From: UBA2040 sp041751955
GTDB lineage: Bacteria; Bacteroidota; Bacteroidia; Flavobacteriales_D; Crocinitomicaceae
Direction: 5' to 3'
Assembly: GCA_041751955.1 (NCBI GenBank)
Contig: JBGSIB010000054.1
Coordinates: 30,088-94,087, forward strand
Length of the DNA: 64,000 bases
The notes below the pieces were generated by a model. That model saw nothing but the letters and a program-made list of their open reading frames with translations. It made no database searches and was not told the DNA's origin. Shown one piece after another: positions 49,863 to 59,341 of this stretch (positions within the stretch are counted from its first letter, which is position 1; each line of letters begins with the position of its first letter). Made by a program: the position numbers and the translations under genes.

Positions 49863-51343
49863 AGACTTTTGAAATTGACCATCAATGGTTGAGTTTAGAG
49901 CAGTTGGAAGAAATTCTTAAAAGTGAAATCCAACTAAAATTAAGTTCCAAAGCCAAAACGAGCATACAGAAATGTCGCGACTATTTGGACAAGAAAATTG
50001 CCAAAGGTGAAGGGCTGATTTACGGAATTAACACTGGTTTTGGTTCACTTTGCAATACGGCTATTTCCACTGATGAATTGGAAACCTTGCAAGTCAATTT
50101 GGTTCGTTCACATGCCTGCGGAGCTGGAGAAGAGGTGCCCAAAGAAATTGTAAAACGCATACTTCTTTTAAAAATATTAGGTCTATCCAAAGGTCATTCC
50201 GGCGTTCAGGTAGATACAGTTGAGCGTTTGATTTTCTTCTACAACAACAATATTTTACCGGTCATTTACACCCAAGGAAGTTTAGGCGCTTCCGGCGATT
50301 TAGCACCATTAGCACACATGAGTATGGCCTTGATTGGCGAAGGCGAAGTGTGGGTAGACGACAAACGTATGTCGGGCGAGGCTATGTGTAAGAAGTTTAA
50401 AATCAAAGGAATACGCTTGCGGTCCAAAGAAGGTTTGGCTTTGCTGAATGGAACTCAATTCATGAGCGCTTACGGAACTTATGCTGTTGCCAATGCAAAT
50501 AAGTTATGGGATCAGTTCAATCTCATTGGTGCGATGTCTTTGGAAGGATACGATGGCCGTTTGAATCCCTTTCAGGCGAATGTACACGATATTCGTCACC
50601 AAGAAGGTCAGAAAGCGACGGCAACTATTTTCAGAAATATTTTATCGGGTAGCGAAATTATTGGGCGCAAAAAAGAGCATGTGCAAGATCCGTATTCCTT
50701 CCGTTGCATTCCTCAAGTGCACGGCGCAAGTTGGGACACCATCGCGCATTGCTCAAAAATAGTGGAACGAGAAATCAATGCTGTCACGGACAATCCAACA
50801 ATATTCCCAGACGAAGATGATATCGTTTCCGCAGGGAATTTCCATGGACAACCTTTGGCTTTGGTCATGGACTTTTTGGCCATCGCTCTAGCAGAAATGG
50901 GAAGTATCAGCGAACGAAGAATGTACAAATTGATCTCAGGAACAAGAGGTTTGCCTGCATTTTTAGTGGCATCTCCTGGTTTGAATTCAGGATTTATGAT
51001 TCCACAATATACGGCAGCAAGTATAGTGTCACAGAATAAACAGCTTTGTTCGCCAGCTTCCATCGATACTATAGATTCATCCAACGGTCAGGAAGACCAT
51101 GTGAGTATGGGCGCCAACGCAGCTACGAAGTTGTATCGAGTGATTGAAAATTGCTATTCGATTCAAGGAATCGAATTGCTCAACGCAGCACAAGCTTTGG
51201 ATTTCAGAAGACCACTTTATTCCAGTGATTCCATTGAAAGTTTGCACAAAGAATACCGCACAAGGGTAAAGTTTGTTAAGACTGACGTCTATTTGCATGA
51301 GCTCATGGCAGAAAGCATTAGTTTTGTGAAAGAATGGAACTAG
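49850..51343 (+). CDS. hutH: histidine ammonia-lyase
   Basis: 497 residues. The MIO prosthetic group forms from A147-S148-G149 in GSLGASGDLAPLAH; YGINTGFGSL, TDNPTIF and QEDHVSMGANAA are the other active-site segments. It deaminates histidine to urocanate, the first step of histidine catabolism; no other hut gene lies nearby. The ATG lies within the last codons of hisS (13-bp overlap). Tyrosine/phenylalanine ammonia-lyase specificity is less likely given the SHAC segment typical of histidase. Confidence 0.92.
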   Translation: MGEVKTFEIDHQWLSLEQLEEILKSEIQLKLSSKAKTSIQKCRDYLDKKIAKGEGLIYGINTGFGSLCNTAISTDELETLQVNLVRSHACGAGEEVPKEIVKRILLLKILGLSKGHSGVQVDTVERLIFFYNNNILPVIYTQGSLGASGDLAPLAHMSMALIGEGEVWVDDKRMSGEAMCKKFKIKGIRLRSKEGLALLNGTQFMSAYGTYAVANANKLWDQFNLIGAMSLEGYDGRLNPFQANVHDIRHQEGQKATATIFRNILSGSEIIGRKKEHVQDPYSFRCIPQVHGASWDTIAHCSKIVEREINAVTDNPTIFPDEDDIVSAGNFHGQPLALVMDFLAIALAEMGSISERRMYKLISGTRGLPAFLVASPGLNSGFMIPQYTAASIVSQNKQLCSPASIDTIDSSNGQEDHVSMGANAATKLYRVIENCYSIQGIELLNAAQALDFRRPLYSSDSIESLHKEYRTRVKFVKTDVYLHELMAESISFVKEWN

Positions 51344-51346
51344 AAT

Positions 51347-51853
51347 ATGGATTTTAAGGTAAATTTTAAAAGCAACGAGAATAGACCCACAATGCTTATT
51401 GTGATTTGCATTTTGAGTTGGATACACATTGGGTTCAATTTGGTGATATCCCTCTATCAGCTGATTAGCGGTCCTTTGTCTTCTTCTCAAATTCAAGACA
51501 GTCAAGTAAATTTAAAAGGCGCTATCGTTGAAATGCGCAACAATGGCTTCCATACTTTTGCGGATACTTTTCAAAAAGTAAGCGATATGACACCCGTTTT
51601 AAATGATCAGCATTATACAGCTATGTCCCTGACTTTGTTAGGATTAGTCGTAGGATTGGTAGGTGTTAGTTTTATGTTCTTGGGACGTAAATTAGGTTTT
51701 CATTTGTACATCATCTATTCCATTTTTTCTATCGGACAGATTTATCTTTTCTTTTCAGCAGCTGAAATTCCGAGCATGATAACTTGGTTTGGGATTGGGA
51801 TTGCCGCTGTTTTTATCCTTTTGTATTCGCGGTCTTTGAAGTGGATGCGGTGA
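51347..51853 (+). CDS. four-helix membrane protein of unknown function
   Basis: 168 residues, starting 3 bp after hutH and therefore in its operon. Membrane segments are at about 15-40 (LIVICILSWIHIGFNLVISLYQLI), 88-107 (LTLLGLVVGLVGVSFMFLG), 112-130 (LYIIYSIFSIGQIYLFF) and 137-155 (ITWFGIGIAAVFILLY). A loop of about 45 residues separates the first two. No family recognised. Confidence 0.7.
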   Translation: MDFKVNFKSNENRPTMLIVICILSWIHIGFNLVISLYQLISGPLSSSQIQDSQVNLKGAIVEMRNNGFHTFADTFQKVSDMTPVLNDQHYTAMSLTLLGLVVGLVGVSFMFLGRKLGFHLYIIYSIFSIGQIYLFFSAAEIPSMITWFGIGIAAVFILLYSRSLKWMR

Positions 51854-51945
51854 AAATAAATAAGAAATAAGAATTTTGAAATAAGAATTAGACATCGGCA
51901 AGTTACACTCTTTAGTGGTTCAATACCCGAAGATAGTTTCACTTA

Positions 51946-53691
51946 TTAATTCGCAAAAACCATACGCTTGCTATCAATTGCTTTTCCATCAACGAACAAA
52001 GTGTAAATAAAAGTGCCAACCTTCCCGTAACCGTGTTCGTAAATCACTTCGTTCATCCCCAAGTCAAGCTGCAAATGCATTTCTTCCACTAATTTTCCTT
52101 GACTGTCCATGATGCGAATAATCGCTTCTTTGTTCACATAATCCGTTCCAGCAGAAATGGCGATGAAAGTAGATTCATCAAATGGATTTGGGCTGTTCTG
52201 GAAAAGTTCAATTCCCTTGGCTTGTTCCACCTCTTCTTCGTCCAAACCAATCGTGGCTAGTGGAATCATGATTTCGTTGGAAAACAAACTTTCGATTCCC
52301 AAATCGTCAACTGCAGCAACGCTTACAATCCAATTCGCAACCGATGTTGGCGCAAAAAATGTACTCTGTGGAAAATTGGTGGTATAGACGGTGTCCCAAT
52401 CATTTGTTATCGTTCGCAAAGCAACACGATATGCGGGACTTGGGTCCATACTCGTGATAATCACTTCTAAACTGACTTGAGCTCCAGGATTTCCAAAGGC
52501 ATTGAAAGTTGGTGTTTTGGGTCCTGAAAGTGCAGAGATAGCTGCTGTTCCATTGATTTTTGCGTTACGTGCCAAGTAATTGAAATCAACGAAGAAACTG
52601 TCAATTGTACCATCATTATTCAAATCTATCCCGAGAATGTCGTCGCTTGTGTGCTGTCTATCGGTATAAGTTGCACCGAGAGAAGCGTCACCATGCTCGT
52701 TGGCAGAACAAAAGCGCATGGCCGCAAATCCACGTTGCCGAAAGGGAATATGATCGCTTCCGCGGTTGGCTCTGTCTTCGCCTGTCATGATGGTGAGCAT
52801 CATCGAAACGGTTTCAAAAGGAAGAAGTTCTTCTTGGTATTGCAATTTGTTGAAACGACTCAATTGCTTGTTGATGGAATTGAAATTTCCCTGCGAAAAC
52901 AAACGAACCTGAGTGCTATCGATATCATTCAAACCAGGACAAGAAGGCGCGGATGAAGTCGCTCCACAAATTATTCCACCGATGACGTCGTTGTTGTACA
53001 CAGCTTTAATAGGTAAATCCAAATTTTGCGCATAAAGTGAAAATGCTTTTGATCCATAAAGACCTTGTTCTTCACCAGTGAGAACAATAAAAACAATCGT
53101 TTTTTGAAAATTGTAGAGACTCATCGTCCTCGCCAATTCCATGACTAAAGCCGTTCCCGTAGCATTGTCTTCTATTCCTTCGGCAAAACATACTGTATCA
53201 CATAATCCTTCGCAGCGCGAGTCCATGTGTCCTTCGATAATGACAATTTCATGATCCGTCGTGTCTAATCCGGGAAGAACGGCGAATATATTTTTGTGTT
53301 TGGTGACCCCGCAAATAGTTTGGTCGAAAGTCAAATAAGAAGGAATCAATCGTCCTTGATTGACGGCGCTGTACTCTTCAAATTTACTGTACACCCATTC
53401 GCGAGCCGCACCAAAACCTTCTGTCGTAGAAATTGTATCCGAACCCGTGTTTCGGTTTTTGAAAGTGGCCAATTTTAAAATGTACGATTTCAAAGTATCT
53501 GGCGAAATGTTATCGGCAAGATTTTGATAGATGAAAGTCGGAGAAGTAACCGGAAATGGCGGAATGTAATCGTTAGGGTCAAAATTCCCCAGCATGATTT
53601 GTTCAGCCAATGGGTTGCTGGATTGTATATTCGTTTGCCCAAAGCAGGATAAGAATGACATTAAAAACGCAAGACTTAAAATTAATTTCAT
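51946..53691 (-). CDS. secreted M28-family metallopeptidase with T9SS tail
   Basis: 581 residues with a signal peptide (MKLILSLAFLMSFLSCFG). The M28 zinc site is read from IIEGHMDSRC (HxD), GIEDNATGTAL (bridging Asp), VLTGEEQGLYG (Glu-Glu) and RGSDHIPFRQRG (His). An Ig/fibronectin-like region follows (about 390-480), then a T9SS sorting domain (FQNSPNPFDESTF … GTFIYTLFVDGK). An extracellular aminopeptidase is predicted. Confidence 0.9.
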   Translation of the reverse strand: MKLILSLAFLMSFLSCFGQTNIQSSNPLAEQIMLGNFDPNDYIPPFPVTSPTFIYQNLADNISPDTLKSYILKLATFKNRNTGSDTISTTEGFGAAREWVYSKFEEYSAVNQGRLIPSYLTFDQTICGVTKHKNIFAVLPGLDTTDHEIVIIEGHMDSRCEGLCDTVCFAEGIEDNATGTALVMELARTMSLYNFQKTIVFIVLTGEEQGLYGSKAFSLYAQNLDLPIKAVYNNDVIGGIICGATSSAPSCPGLNDIDSTQVRLFSQGNFNSINKQLSRFNKLQYQEELLPFETVSMMLTIMTGEDRANRGSDHIPFRQRGFAAMRFCSANEHGDASLGATYTDRQHTSDDILGIDLNNDGTIDSFFVDFNYLARNAKINGTAAISALSGPKTPTFNAFGNPGAQVSLEVIITSMDPSPAYRVALRTITNDWDTVYTTNFPQSTFFAPTSVANWIVSVAAVDDLGIESLFSNEIMIPLATIGLDEEEVEQAKGIELFQNSPNPFDESTFIAISAGTDYVNKEAIIRIMDSQGKLVEEMHLQLDLGMNEVIYEHGYGKVGTFIYTLFVDGKAIDSKRMVFAN

Positions 53692-53789
53692 AGATGATAT
53701 TTTTCTGGATGTACCAAATTAAGGAAATTTTAGAAGATTTGAGTTACTGTGTAACTTGTGTAGTACTCAAAAAACTTAGAAACAAATAC

Positions 53790-53797
53790 TATCTTTG
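53790..53797 (+). promoter_or_regulatory. -7 promoter element of the ACMSD-psd pair
   Basis: TATCTTTG, a perfect TAnnTTTG, lies 18 bp before ATG 53816 and covers the TTG at 53795, which therefore cannot be the start. Confidence 0.55.
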
Positions 53798-53815
53798 CCC
53801 AAAATCCAGAATCTG

Positions 53816-54823
53816 ATGCTTAAAATCGACATGCACACCCATATCATTCCAAAACATTTACCGAATTGGACGGAGAAATTTGGGTACGGCGATTTCATTT
53901 TTTTGGAACACAACGACAATGGAACTGCCGACATGATGCAAGGTGGAAAGTTCTTCCGACGCATTGAAGAAAACTGTTGGGACGAGAATATCCGTATTCC
54001 AGATTACAAAAAATACAATACGCAAGTGCAAGTGGTTTGTACGATTCCTGTGATGTTTTCGTATTGGGCGAAGGTGGAAGATTGCGTAGAATTATCGCAA
54101 TATTTGAACGATCATATCGCTGATTTGATGCACCGTTTCCCGAAAAATTACATAGGGTTAGCGACCATTCCCATGCAAGATACGGAAGCTGCTATCAAAG
54201 AACTGGAACGCGCCAAATCCATCGGACACGTCGGTATTCAAATTGGTTCCAACATCAACGACAAAAATTTATCCGAAGACGAGTTCTTTCCCATTTTCGA
54301 AGCTTGCGAGCGATTAGGAATGGCTGTGATGATTCACCCTTGGCAAATGATGGGCTTCGATTCCATGAAAAAATATTGGTTGCCGTGGCTTGTCGGCATG
54401 CCTGCAGAAACCTCAAGAGCAGCTTGTTCACTTATTTTTGGAGGAGTGCTCGAACGTTTGCCGAAGCTCAGAGTTTGCTTCTCGCATGCAGGCGGATCTT
54501 TCTTGCCGACTTTGGGACGCGTTGAACACGGTTTCAATTGTCGTCCAGATTTAGTGGCGATCGACAATCCTATTAATCCGCGAGAATATCTAGGAAAATT
54601 TTGGGTGGATTGCATCACGCATGACATCGATGCATTGAAATATATATTGAACATGCAAGGCAGCAAACGCGTATGTTTGGGTTCCGATTATCCTTTTCCG
54701 CTCGGCGATTTGGAAATTGGTAAATTCATAGAAGACAGCGACTTATCGCTCGAAACGAAAGCCAATATTTTTTCACATTCTACTTTAGAATGGCTGAATT
54801 TGGAAGAAAAATTATTTTTGTAA
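53816..54823 (+). CDS. aminocarboxymuconate-semialdehyde decarboxylase-type amidohydrolase
   Basis: 335 residues of the amidohydrolase-2/ACMSD group. Zinc ligands are in KIDMHTHIIP (HxH, near residue 6), FSHAGGSF (His, about 220) and LGSDYPFPLG (Asp, about 285). The family decarboxylates 2-amino-3-carboxymuconate semialdehyde in kynurenine/tryptophan breakdown; gamma-resorcylate decarboxylases are relatives, so the substrate is not certain. The stop codon abuts the psd start directly. Confidence 0.85.
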   Translation: MLKIDMHTHIIPKHLPNWTEKFGYGDFIFLEHNDNGTADMMQGGKFFRRIEENCWDENIRIPDYKKYNTQVQVVCTIPVMFSYWAKVEDCVELSQYLNDHIADLMHRFPKNYIGLATIPMQDTEAAIKELERAKSIGHVGIQIGSNINDKNLSEDEFFPIFEACERLGMAVMIHPWQMMGFDSMKKYWLPWLVGMPAETSRAACSLIFGGVLERLPKLRVCFSHAGGSFLPTLGRVEHGFNCRPDLVAIDNPINPREYLGKFWVDCITHDIDALKYILNMQGSKRVCLGSDYPFPLGDLEIGKFIEDSDLSLETKANIFSHSTLEWLNLEEKLFL

Positions 54824-55717
54824 GTGGCAACTTCTTCTCCAATAAAATTTCGTGACCGTCAAGGAAACGAATTGACAGAAGCTACACCTGGTGCCGGATT
54901 CTTAAATTTTCTTTACGGCGGACCTTTTGGCAAACTAGGTTTGTGGCTAATGGTGAAACGTAAGTTTTTCTCGGTAGTTTTTGGAAAATATATGTCGTCT
55001 AAATTGTCCATTTCTAAGGTTCAACCTTTTATTGAGCAATACGAAATGGACATGTCACCATACATCATTCCCGAAAAAGGTTGGACAAGCTTTAATGATT
55101 TCTTTTACCGAAAAATTAAGCCAGAATACAGACCAATTGGCGAAGGATTAGTTTCTCCAGCAGATGGACGAGTGTTGGCTTTTCAAGTAATATCCGACGT
55201 TCAAAAATTCTTCATCAAAGGTTCAGAGTTTGACTTGAAAACCTTTTTGCAAGACGAAAAACTTGCAAAAAAATACGAAGACGGTTCGATGGTTATAGTT
55301 CGTTTAGCCCCAGTGGATTATCACCGTTATCATTTCCCGGCAACTGGTAAAGTCGGTTCGGATAAAGTCATCAAAGGTTCCTACTATTCCGTTTCTCCAC
55401 TTGCTTTGCGGAAGAATTTACAAATCTTTTTGGAAAATCAACGCGCGTATTGCATTCAAGAAACCGAAGATTTTGGTTCAGTTCTTATTGCCGATGTTGG
55501 TGCAACTTTGACAGGTAGTATCATAAATACCTACCAGCCAGACAGTTTGGCAAGCAAAGGTGACGAAAAAGGTTACTTTGCTTTTGGTGGATCTACAACA
55601 GTTTTGCTTTTAGAAAAAGGAAAGGTGACTTTATCTGCTGATATTTTGACAAATACCAAAGCTGGTTTTGAAACGTATTTGAAGATAGGTGAAACTTTGG
55701 GGAATAAAAAATATTGA
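54824..55717 (+). CDS. psd: phosphatidylserine decarboxylase
   Basis: 297 residues. Motifs of the pyruvoyl-dependent family are visible: GWTSFNDFFYRKIKPEYRPI (about 84-103), SPADGRVLAF, LAPVDYHRYHFPATG (about 163-177) and FAFGGSTTVLLLEKG, where GGSTT is the self-cleavage site. It makes phosphatidylethanolamine at the membrane. Translation starts with GTG directly after the ACMSD stop codon (0-bp gap). This is the longer type of psd, without an N-terminal signal. Confidence 0.92.
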   Translation: MATSSPIKFRDRQGNELTEATPGAGFLNFLYGGPFGKLGLWLMVKRKFFSVVFGKYMSSKLSISKVQPFIEQYEMDMSPYIIPEKGWTSFNDFFYRKIKPEYRPIGEGLVSPADGRVLAFQVISDVQKFFIKGSEFDLKTFLQDEKLAKKYEDGSMVIVRLAPVDYHRYHFPATGKVGSDKVIKGSYYSVSPLALRKNLQIFLENQRAYCIQETEDFGSVLIADVGATLTGSIINTYQPDSLASKGDEKGYFAFGGSTTVLLLEKGKVTLSADILTNTKAGFETYLKIGETLGNKKY

Positions 55718-55743
55718 GGTCCTTCTTTTTTGTCAGACACTTT
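55714..55743. repeat. first copy of a dispersed 30-bp motif
   Basis: The segment beginning TTGAGGTCC and containing TTTTTTGTCAGACAC is 26/30 identical to 60120-60149, and both copies lie downstream of genes. On the minus strand both read SDKK-x-x-PQ. The 220-bp gap to 55939 otherwise shows nothing I recognise. Confidence 0.5.
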
Positions 55744-55938
55744 GAACACGATGTTCAACTATACTTTTTCATTGTACTTTTAATCCTTTTTATTGAGGTT
55801 ATTATTCCTCACACTTGGGTAATTTTTACACATTATACCAATCCATAATTCGCTCGATTCTCTCATTTTTGAACTATACATTGAGAAATTCCATTTCGGA
55901 ATGATTTGTGCCACAGGATGAAAATAAAAGTAAATCCT

Positions 55939-56475
55939 ATGAAATCATTAAAACTCATCGCATTTTTAATATTGGCTGCCATGTCCAATAATGTGCAAGC
56001 TCAAGAACAGTATGGTAACACCCTCAACCTAGGCGCAGGTATTGGCTACTATGGATATTCTGGACACACTCTACCAGTCGTTATGTTAAACTACGAATTC
56101 AATGTTGCCAACAACTTTACGCTAGCGCCATTTGTTGGTTTCTATACCTCGTCTCGACGATACCGGTGGAATAAAAACGATTATTATTATCATGAAACGG
56201 TAATTCCAATCGGTTTAAAAGGAACGTATTATTTTGACAATCTTTTGAACGCTAGTAGTAAATGGGATTTTTACTTAGCTGGTTCAGTTGGGTATGCTTT
56301 AGTTTCCGCGCGTTGGGATGATGGTTATTACGGTGATCCAAATTACTACCGCAGAACCACTCATTTGTATGCTGACTTGCATATTGGTGCCGAGTGGCAC
56401 GCATCGCAAAAATTGGGTCTTTTTCTAGACTTGTCTAGTGGAGTTTCAACTTTTGGATTGGCATTTCACAAATAG
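55939..56475 (+). CDS. outer-membrane beta-barrel protein
   Basis: 178 residues with a signal peptide (MKSLKLIAFLILAAMSNNVQAQ). The mature part alternates Tyr/Gly-rich strands (LNLGAGIGYYGYSG, TLAPFVGFYTSSRRY, FYLAGSVGYALVSARWDDGYYG, LHIGAEWHASQKLGLFLDLSSGVSTFGLAF), an eight-stranded small-porin pattern. The frame extends to 55906 and an ATG at 55918 exists, but only 55939 gives a clean signal. Confidence 0.75.
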   Translation: MKSLKLIAFLILAAMSNNVQAQEQYGNTLNLGAGIGYYGYSGHTLPVVMLNYEFNVANNFTLAPFVGFYTSSRRYRWNKNDYYYHETVIPIGLKGTYYFDNLLNASSKWDFYLAGSVGYALVSARWDDGYYGDPNYYRRTTHLYADLHIGAEWHASQKLGLFLDLSSGVSTFGLAFHK

Positions 56476-56573
56476 AAAGTTCAATTAAAAAAATCATCCT
56501 TTGAAAGTTGAATAAACATCTCAAAGCGTTGTTCACGACTAGTTATTTTTTGAATACATTAAATTGAAGCAAA

Positions 56574-56768
56574 ATGAAAAATCTAATAAAACTCTTGTTT
56601 TTGGTAGTAGTAACATCATGTTCATCTACCATTGATCCTGAGGATATAGATCCAACCCTTGAGGTAAATCCTGAAACCTTGGAAAAAATAAAAGAAGTTC
56701 AAGACGCAAACGTCGAATTGGAAGCAATTGACGGCGAGTTGGATTCATTAATCATTAAAATCAAATAA
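56574..56768 (+). CDS. small lipoprotein
   Basis: 64 residues with a lipobox (VVTSCSSTID) and a very acidic mature part (PEDIDPTLEVNPETLEKIKEV). It lies 3 bp upstream of the basic Lys/Gly/His-rich protein; opposite charges may be relevant. Confidence 0.65.
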   Translation: MKNLIKLLFLVVVTSCSSTIDPEDIDPTLEVNPETLEKIKEVQDANVELEAIDGELDSLIIKIK

Positions 56769-56771
56769 GCC

Positions 56772-57596
56772 ATGTATAAAGTATTCATCTTAACAGTAAT
56801 TGCAATCTGTTCATTGGCCTTTTCACAACCTGGAAAGTCTGGTCATGGGGAGAAAGGTAGTAAGAGTGGAAAATCAAATTCTTCCAAAGGTTCGGTTGTG
56901 AAATTCGACAATAAGCACACAGTCTACAACTATTTGAATGTAGCATTGTCCGAACAAAAAGGCAAAGGTGACAAAGGAAAAAAAGGTGGTCCTAAAAACC
57001 AGCAAGGCGCAAAAGGTGGAAATAGCGGTCATGGTTCATTCAAAGGGCAGAGCAAGCCACTAAAACATGCTTATCCTCAAGAAAAAGGAAATAAAGGCAA
57101 CAAACAAAAGGGTCATCATCCTGCTTACAAGGTCAAGAAAGGTAGTGGTCACTCTGGTACTGAGATGCAAGAAAAAAAATACAAAGGCCATTCTGGCAAA
57201 ATTGAAACAGGTCATTACACACATGGAAAAAAGGGGAAGGGACACATGGTGAAGTACGCTAAGGGACATCCAAATTTTGGGTACTTGTACATCAATACGC
57301 CTGGATATTATTCCTACCGCAATTACGGACAATACCGTTCACACCAGGCCAAAATGAAGCACAAAAAATACCGTCCTGTTTACGAATATCAAGCCGTAGA
57401 AGGATTTAATCTGATAGTCGTTCGAAATAATTTTTTGTTTTCAGAAACCAAGAATAAAATTGTTTTGGTTCGTGAAGGACTAACCCGACAAAGAAACGAA
57501 GGGATTATAACTGTTGTGGAGTATGATACCGCAATGGAAAGAGTGTATGTATTAGAACAACGTAGAGCTGCCGTTGAGGTAAACATTAATCTTTAA
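56772..57596 (+). CDS. exported extremely Lys/Gly/His-rich protein
   Basis: 274 residues with a signal peptide (MYKVFILTVIAICSLAFSQ). Residues 20-190 are dominated by Lys, Gly, His and Ser in words such as GKSGHGEKGSKSGKS, KGKGDKGKKGG and KGHSGKIETGHYTHGKKGKGH. A Tyr-rich stretch (YLYINTPGYYSYRNYGQY) leads to a 75-residue C-terminal region that looks folded (EGFNLIVVRNNFLFSETKNKIVLVREGLTRQRN). The strong net positive charge suggests binding to polyanions (DNA, LPS, extracellular polysaccharide). No known family recognised. Confidence 0.7.
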   Translation: MYKVFILTVIAICSLAFSQPGKSGHGEKGSKSGKSNSSKGSVVKFDNKHTVYNYLNVALSEQKGKGDKGKKGGPKNQQGAKGGNSGHGSFKGQSKPLKHAYPQEKGNKGNKQKGHHPAYKVKKGSGHSGTEMQEKKYKGHSGKIETGHYTHGKKGKGHMVKYAKGHPNFGYLYINTPGYYSYRNYGQYRSHQAKMKHKKYRPVYEYQAVEGFNLIVVRNNFLFSETKNKIVLVREGLTRQRNEGIITVVEYDTAMERVYVLEQRRAAVEVNINL

Positions 57597-57619
57597 TCGA
57601 TATAATACGCAAACAAAAT

Positions 57620-58153
57620 ATGATAAAGTATAAATATATCCTGCTGGCCTTGATAGTTACAGGAAGCATGTTCGCGACTGCTCAAGTAGATTTTAAGAAA
57701 GCAGACGAAACAAACACTTGGTTGAAATTTGGTATCAATACGGCCTTGCCAATTACTGATTTGAGTAAAACAAATAGCTTTGGTATAGGGGTAGATGCAA
57801 GTCTTCAATTTTTAGAAACGAAAGCTTCAGGAATAGGTGTAAAAGTGGGGTATTTAAATTATTTTGGAAAAGATTCCAATCCAGATGTTGGTGTACTTCC
57901 TTTGGCTTTGATGTTTCGCTATTATCCTGAATCGGCAGGTTGGTTTGCTGGATTAGAATTGGGTTATGCATTCGTCAATGGGCTGGAAGGAACTTCAGGA
58001 GGATACTTCGGAAGACCACAAATTGGACTGCACTATGACTATTGGAATTTCTTCGCTTATTACGACCTCATTTTACCGAAAGAGACCGACATGATAGATT
58101 TACAAGCCATTGGTATTGGTGTCACGTATAACGTGCGATTCAATCAAAAATAA
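57620..58153 (+). CDS. outer-membrane beta-barrel protein
   Basis: 177 residues with a signal peptide (YKYILLALIVTGSMFATAQ). Strand-like segments follow (WLKFGINTALPI, FGIGVDASLQFLETKASGIGVKVGYLNYFG, WFAGLELGYAFVNG, IGIGVTYNVRF). It is 23 bp downstream of the Lys/Gly/His-rich gene and may be its outer-membrane partner. A strong terminator follows. Confidence 0.72.
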   Translation: MIKYKYILLALIVTGSMFATAQVDFKKADETNTWLKFGINTALPITDLSKTNSFGIGVDASLQFLETKASGIGVKVGYLNYFGKDSNPDVGVLPLALMFRYYPESAGWFAGLELGYAFVNGLEGTSGGYFGRPQIGLHYDYWNFFAYYDLILPKETDMIDLQAIGIGVTYNVRFNQK

Positions 58154-58180
58154 GACAGAACATTTGTCAGGTATTTAATG

Positions 58181-58213
58181 AAAAGCGATTGAGGTTACAC
58201 TCGGTCGCTTTTT
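58181..58213 (+). terminator. terminator after the 56574-58153 gene group
   Basis: AAAAGCGATTGAG-gttaca-CTCGGTCGCTTTT forms a 13-bp stem with two G-U pairs; a T-tract follows. It lies 27 bp after the stop. Confidence 0.85.
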
Positions 58214-58440
58214 GGTTTAAATGACATTTTCAGTTGTCTCCATTTTAGCAGTCGAGCAACCAAGAGTTATGCGCACGTGAGCACCAAAAGTATTCAACAG
58301 ATAAAAAGTCCCTTTGATGATTTGTGATAAAATTCTTAATTTGGCAAATAAACCCTAGTGATTATGGCGGTTATGCTACAATTAGTTGTATGCTAAAGTA
58401 AGTTTGTGAGGGGTATAAATAAGTTATGTATAATTAAGAT

Positions 58441-58908
58441 ATGATCGTAAAAAACATAATCTTATCGGCAATTGTTGGATTAAGCGTGGTTTCATGCGCT
58501 AGTTCGGTTAAAAACTCACTCAAAGAAAAGTACTGTGGTGTTGAAATAACTCCAATCGAAGTAATCGAAATTTCAAATTGGTCTGCACAGAACTTAAATG
58601 TATATGATGTCAAGAACGGATCTGAAATATATTCAGAAATCAATGATTCGATTCGATATAATATTCCTGATTCAATTATTTTCGAATTGTTTCTGACCAA
58701 ATTAACAAAAGATGAAGTTGTAATAGATTCTTATTTGCCACCTGACAAAGAACTCATTGAAAAAATTGCATGTATTTTAATGAATACTCAATTTTCTAAT
58801 ATTGTACCTGAACAACGTAAAATCAGATTCTTTTCATATTCAAATCCCGACGGATCTGGCGACAGTCCATTCAAAACGGCAATAACTAATGTAATAACGA
58901 ATAATTAG
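58441..58908 (+). CDS. lipoprotein of unknown function
   Basis: 155 residues with a lipobox (SVVSCASSV). The mature part has a Cys-containing strand (KYCGVEITPIEVIEI) and a second Cys (IACILMNTQ). No family recognised. It begins a run of AT-rich orphan genes and lies 25 bp before the 58934 gene. No promoter of consensus type was identified. Confidence 0.55.
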   Translation: MIVKNIILSAIVGLSVVSCASSVKNSLKEKYCGVEITPIEVIEISNWSAQNLNVYDVKNGSEIYSEINDSIRYNIPDSIIFELFLTKLTKDEVVIDSYLPPDKELIEKIACILMNTQFSNIVPEQRKIRFFSYSNPDGSGDSPFKTAITNVITNN

Positions 58909-58933
58909 TGGCATAATTCAAAACGGAACGACT

Positions 58934-59332
58934 ATGATTCAATTCTTAACAAAAAATGAAAATTTTAAAGTTTATTCAATTTATGAGAATATCTATCTGA
59001 AACACAAATTTAAATCACGGAAACATACTGATTTTGATGAAAAAGATTTTCTCATGGCCGTTCATTATGGTGACCCTAATGGTGCTCTGATATTACCTAG
59101 TGAGGAATTCGCAATTATATCTGGTTGTGGGCTATCAATATTTGATATTAAGAACCAAAAAGACTATCATATATTAGATGACCCAGAGCGTATCACTTGG
59201 ACGAACGGACTTCATCAAGATGGTCAAGATGATCAAAACAAGGAAGTACGGTTTGTATCTTGGAATAGCGAAAACCAACTAAGAATATTTAAAATTGACT
59301 TAGAAAGTAAAATTGTAACGGAGATAGAATAA
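58934..59332 (+). CDS. orphan soluble protein
   Basis: 132 residues with no signal peptide. Mixed alpha/beta composition (FLMAVHYGDPNGALILPSEEFAIISGCGLSIFDI; TWTNGLHQDGQDDQNKEVRFVSWNSENQLRIFKIDL), reminiscent of small immunity-type or adaptor folds, but no family was recognised. It is followed at once by the attC-like element. Confidence 0.5.
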   Translation: MIQFLTKNENFKVYSIYENIYLKHKFKSRKHTDFDEKDFLMAVHYGDPNGALILPSEEFAIISGCGLSIFDIKNQKDYHILDDPERITWTNGLHQDGQDDQNKEVRFVSWNSENQLRIFKIDLESKIVTEIE

Positions 59333-59341
59333 GCATAGCAC

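Noticed and set aside
53795..53815. TTG start of the ACMSD-type gene
   Set aside because: It coincides with a perfect -7 promoter box; the ATG at 53816 gives the family start MLKIDMHTH.
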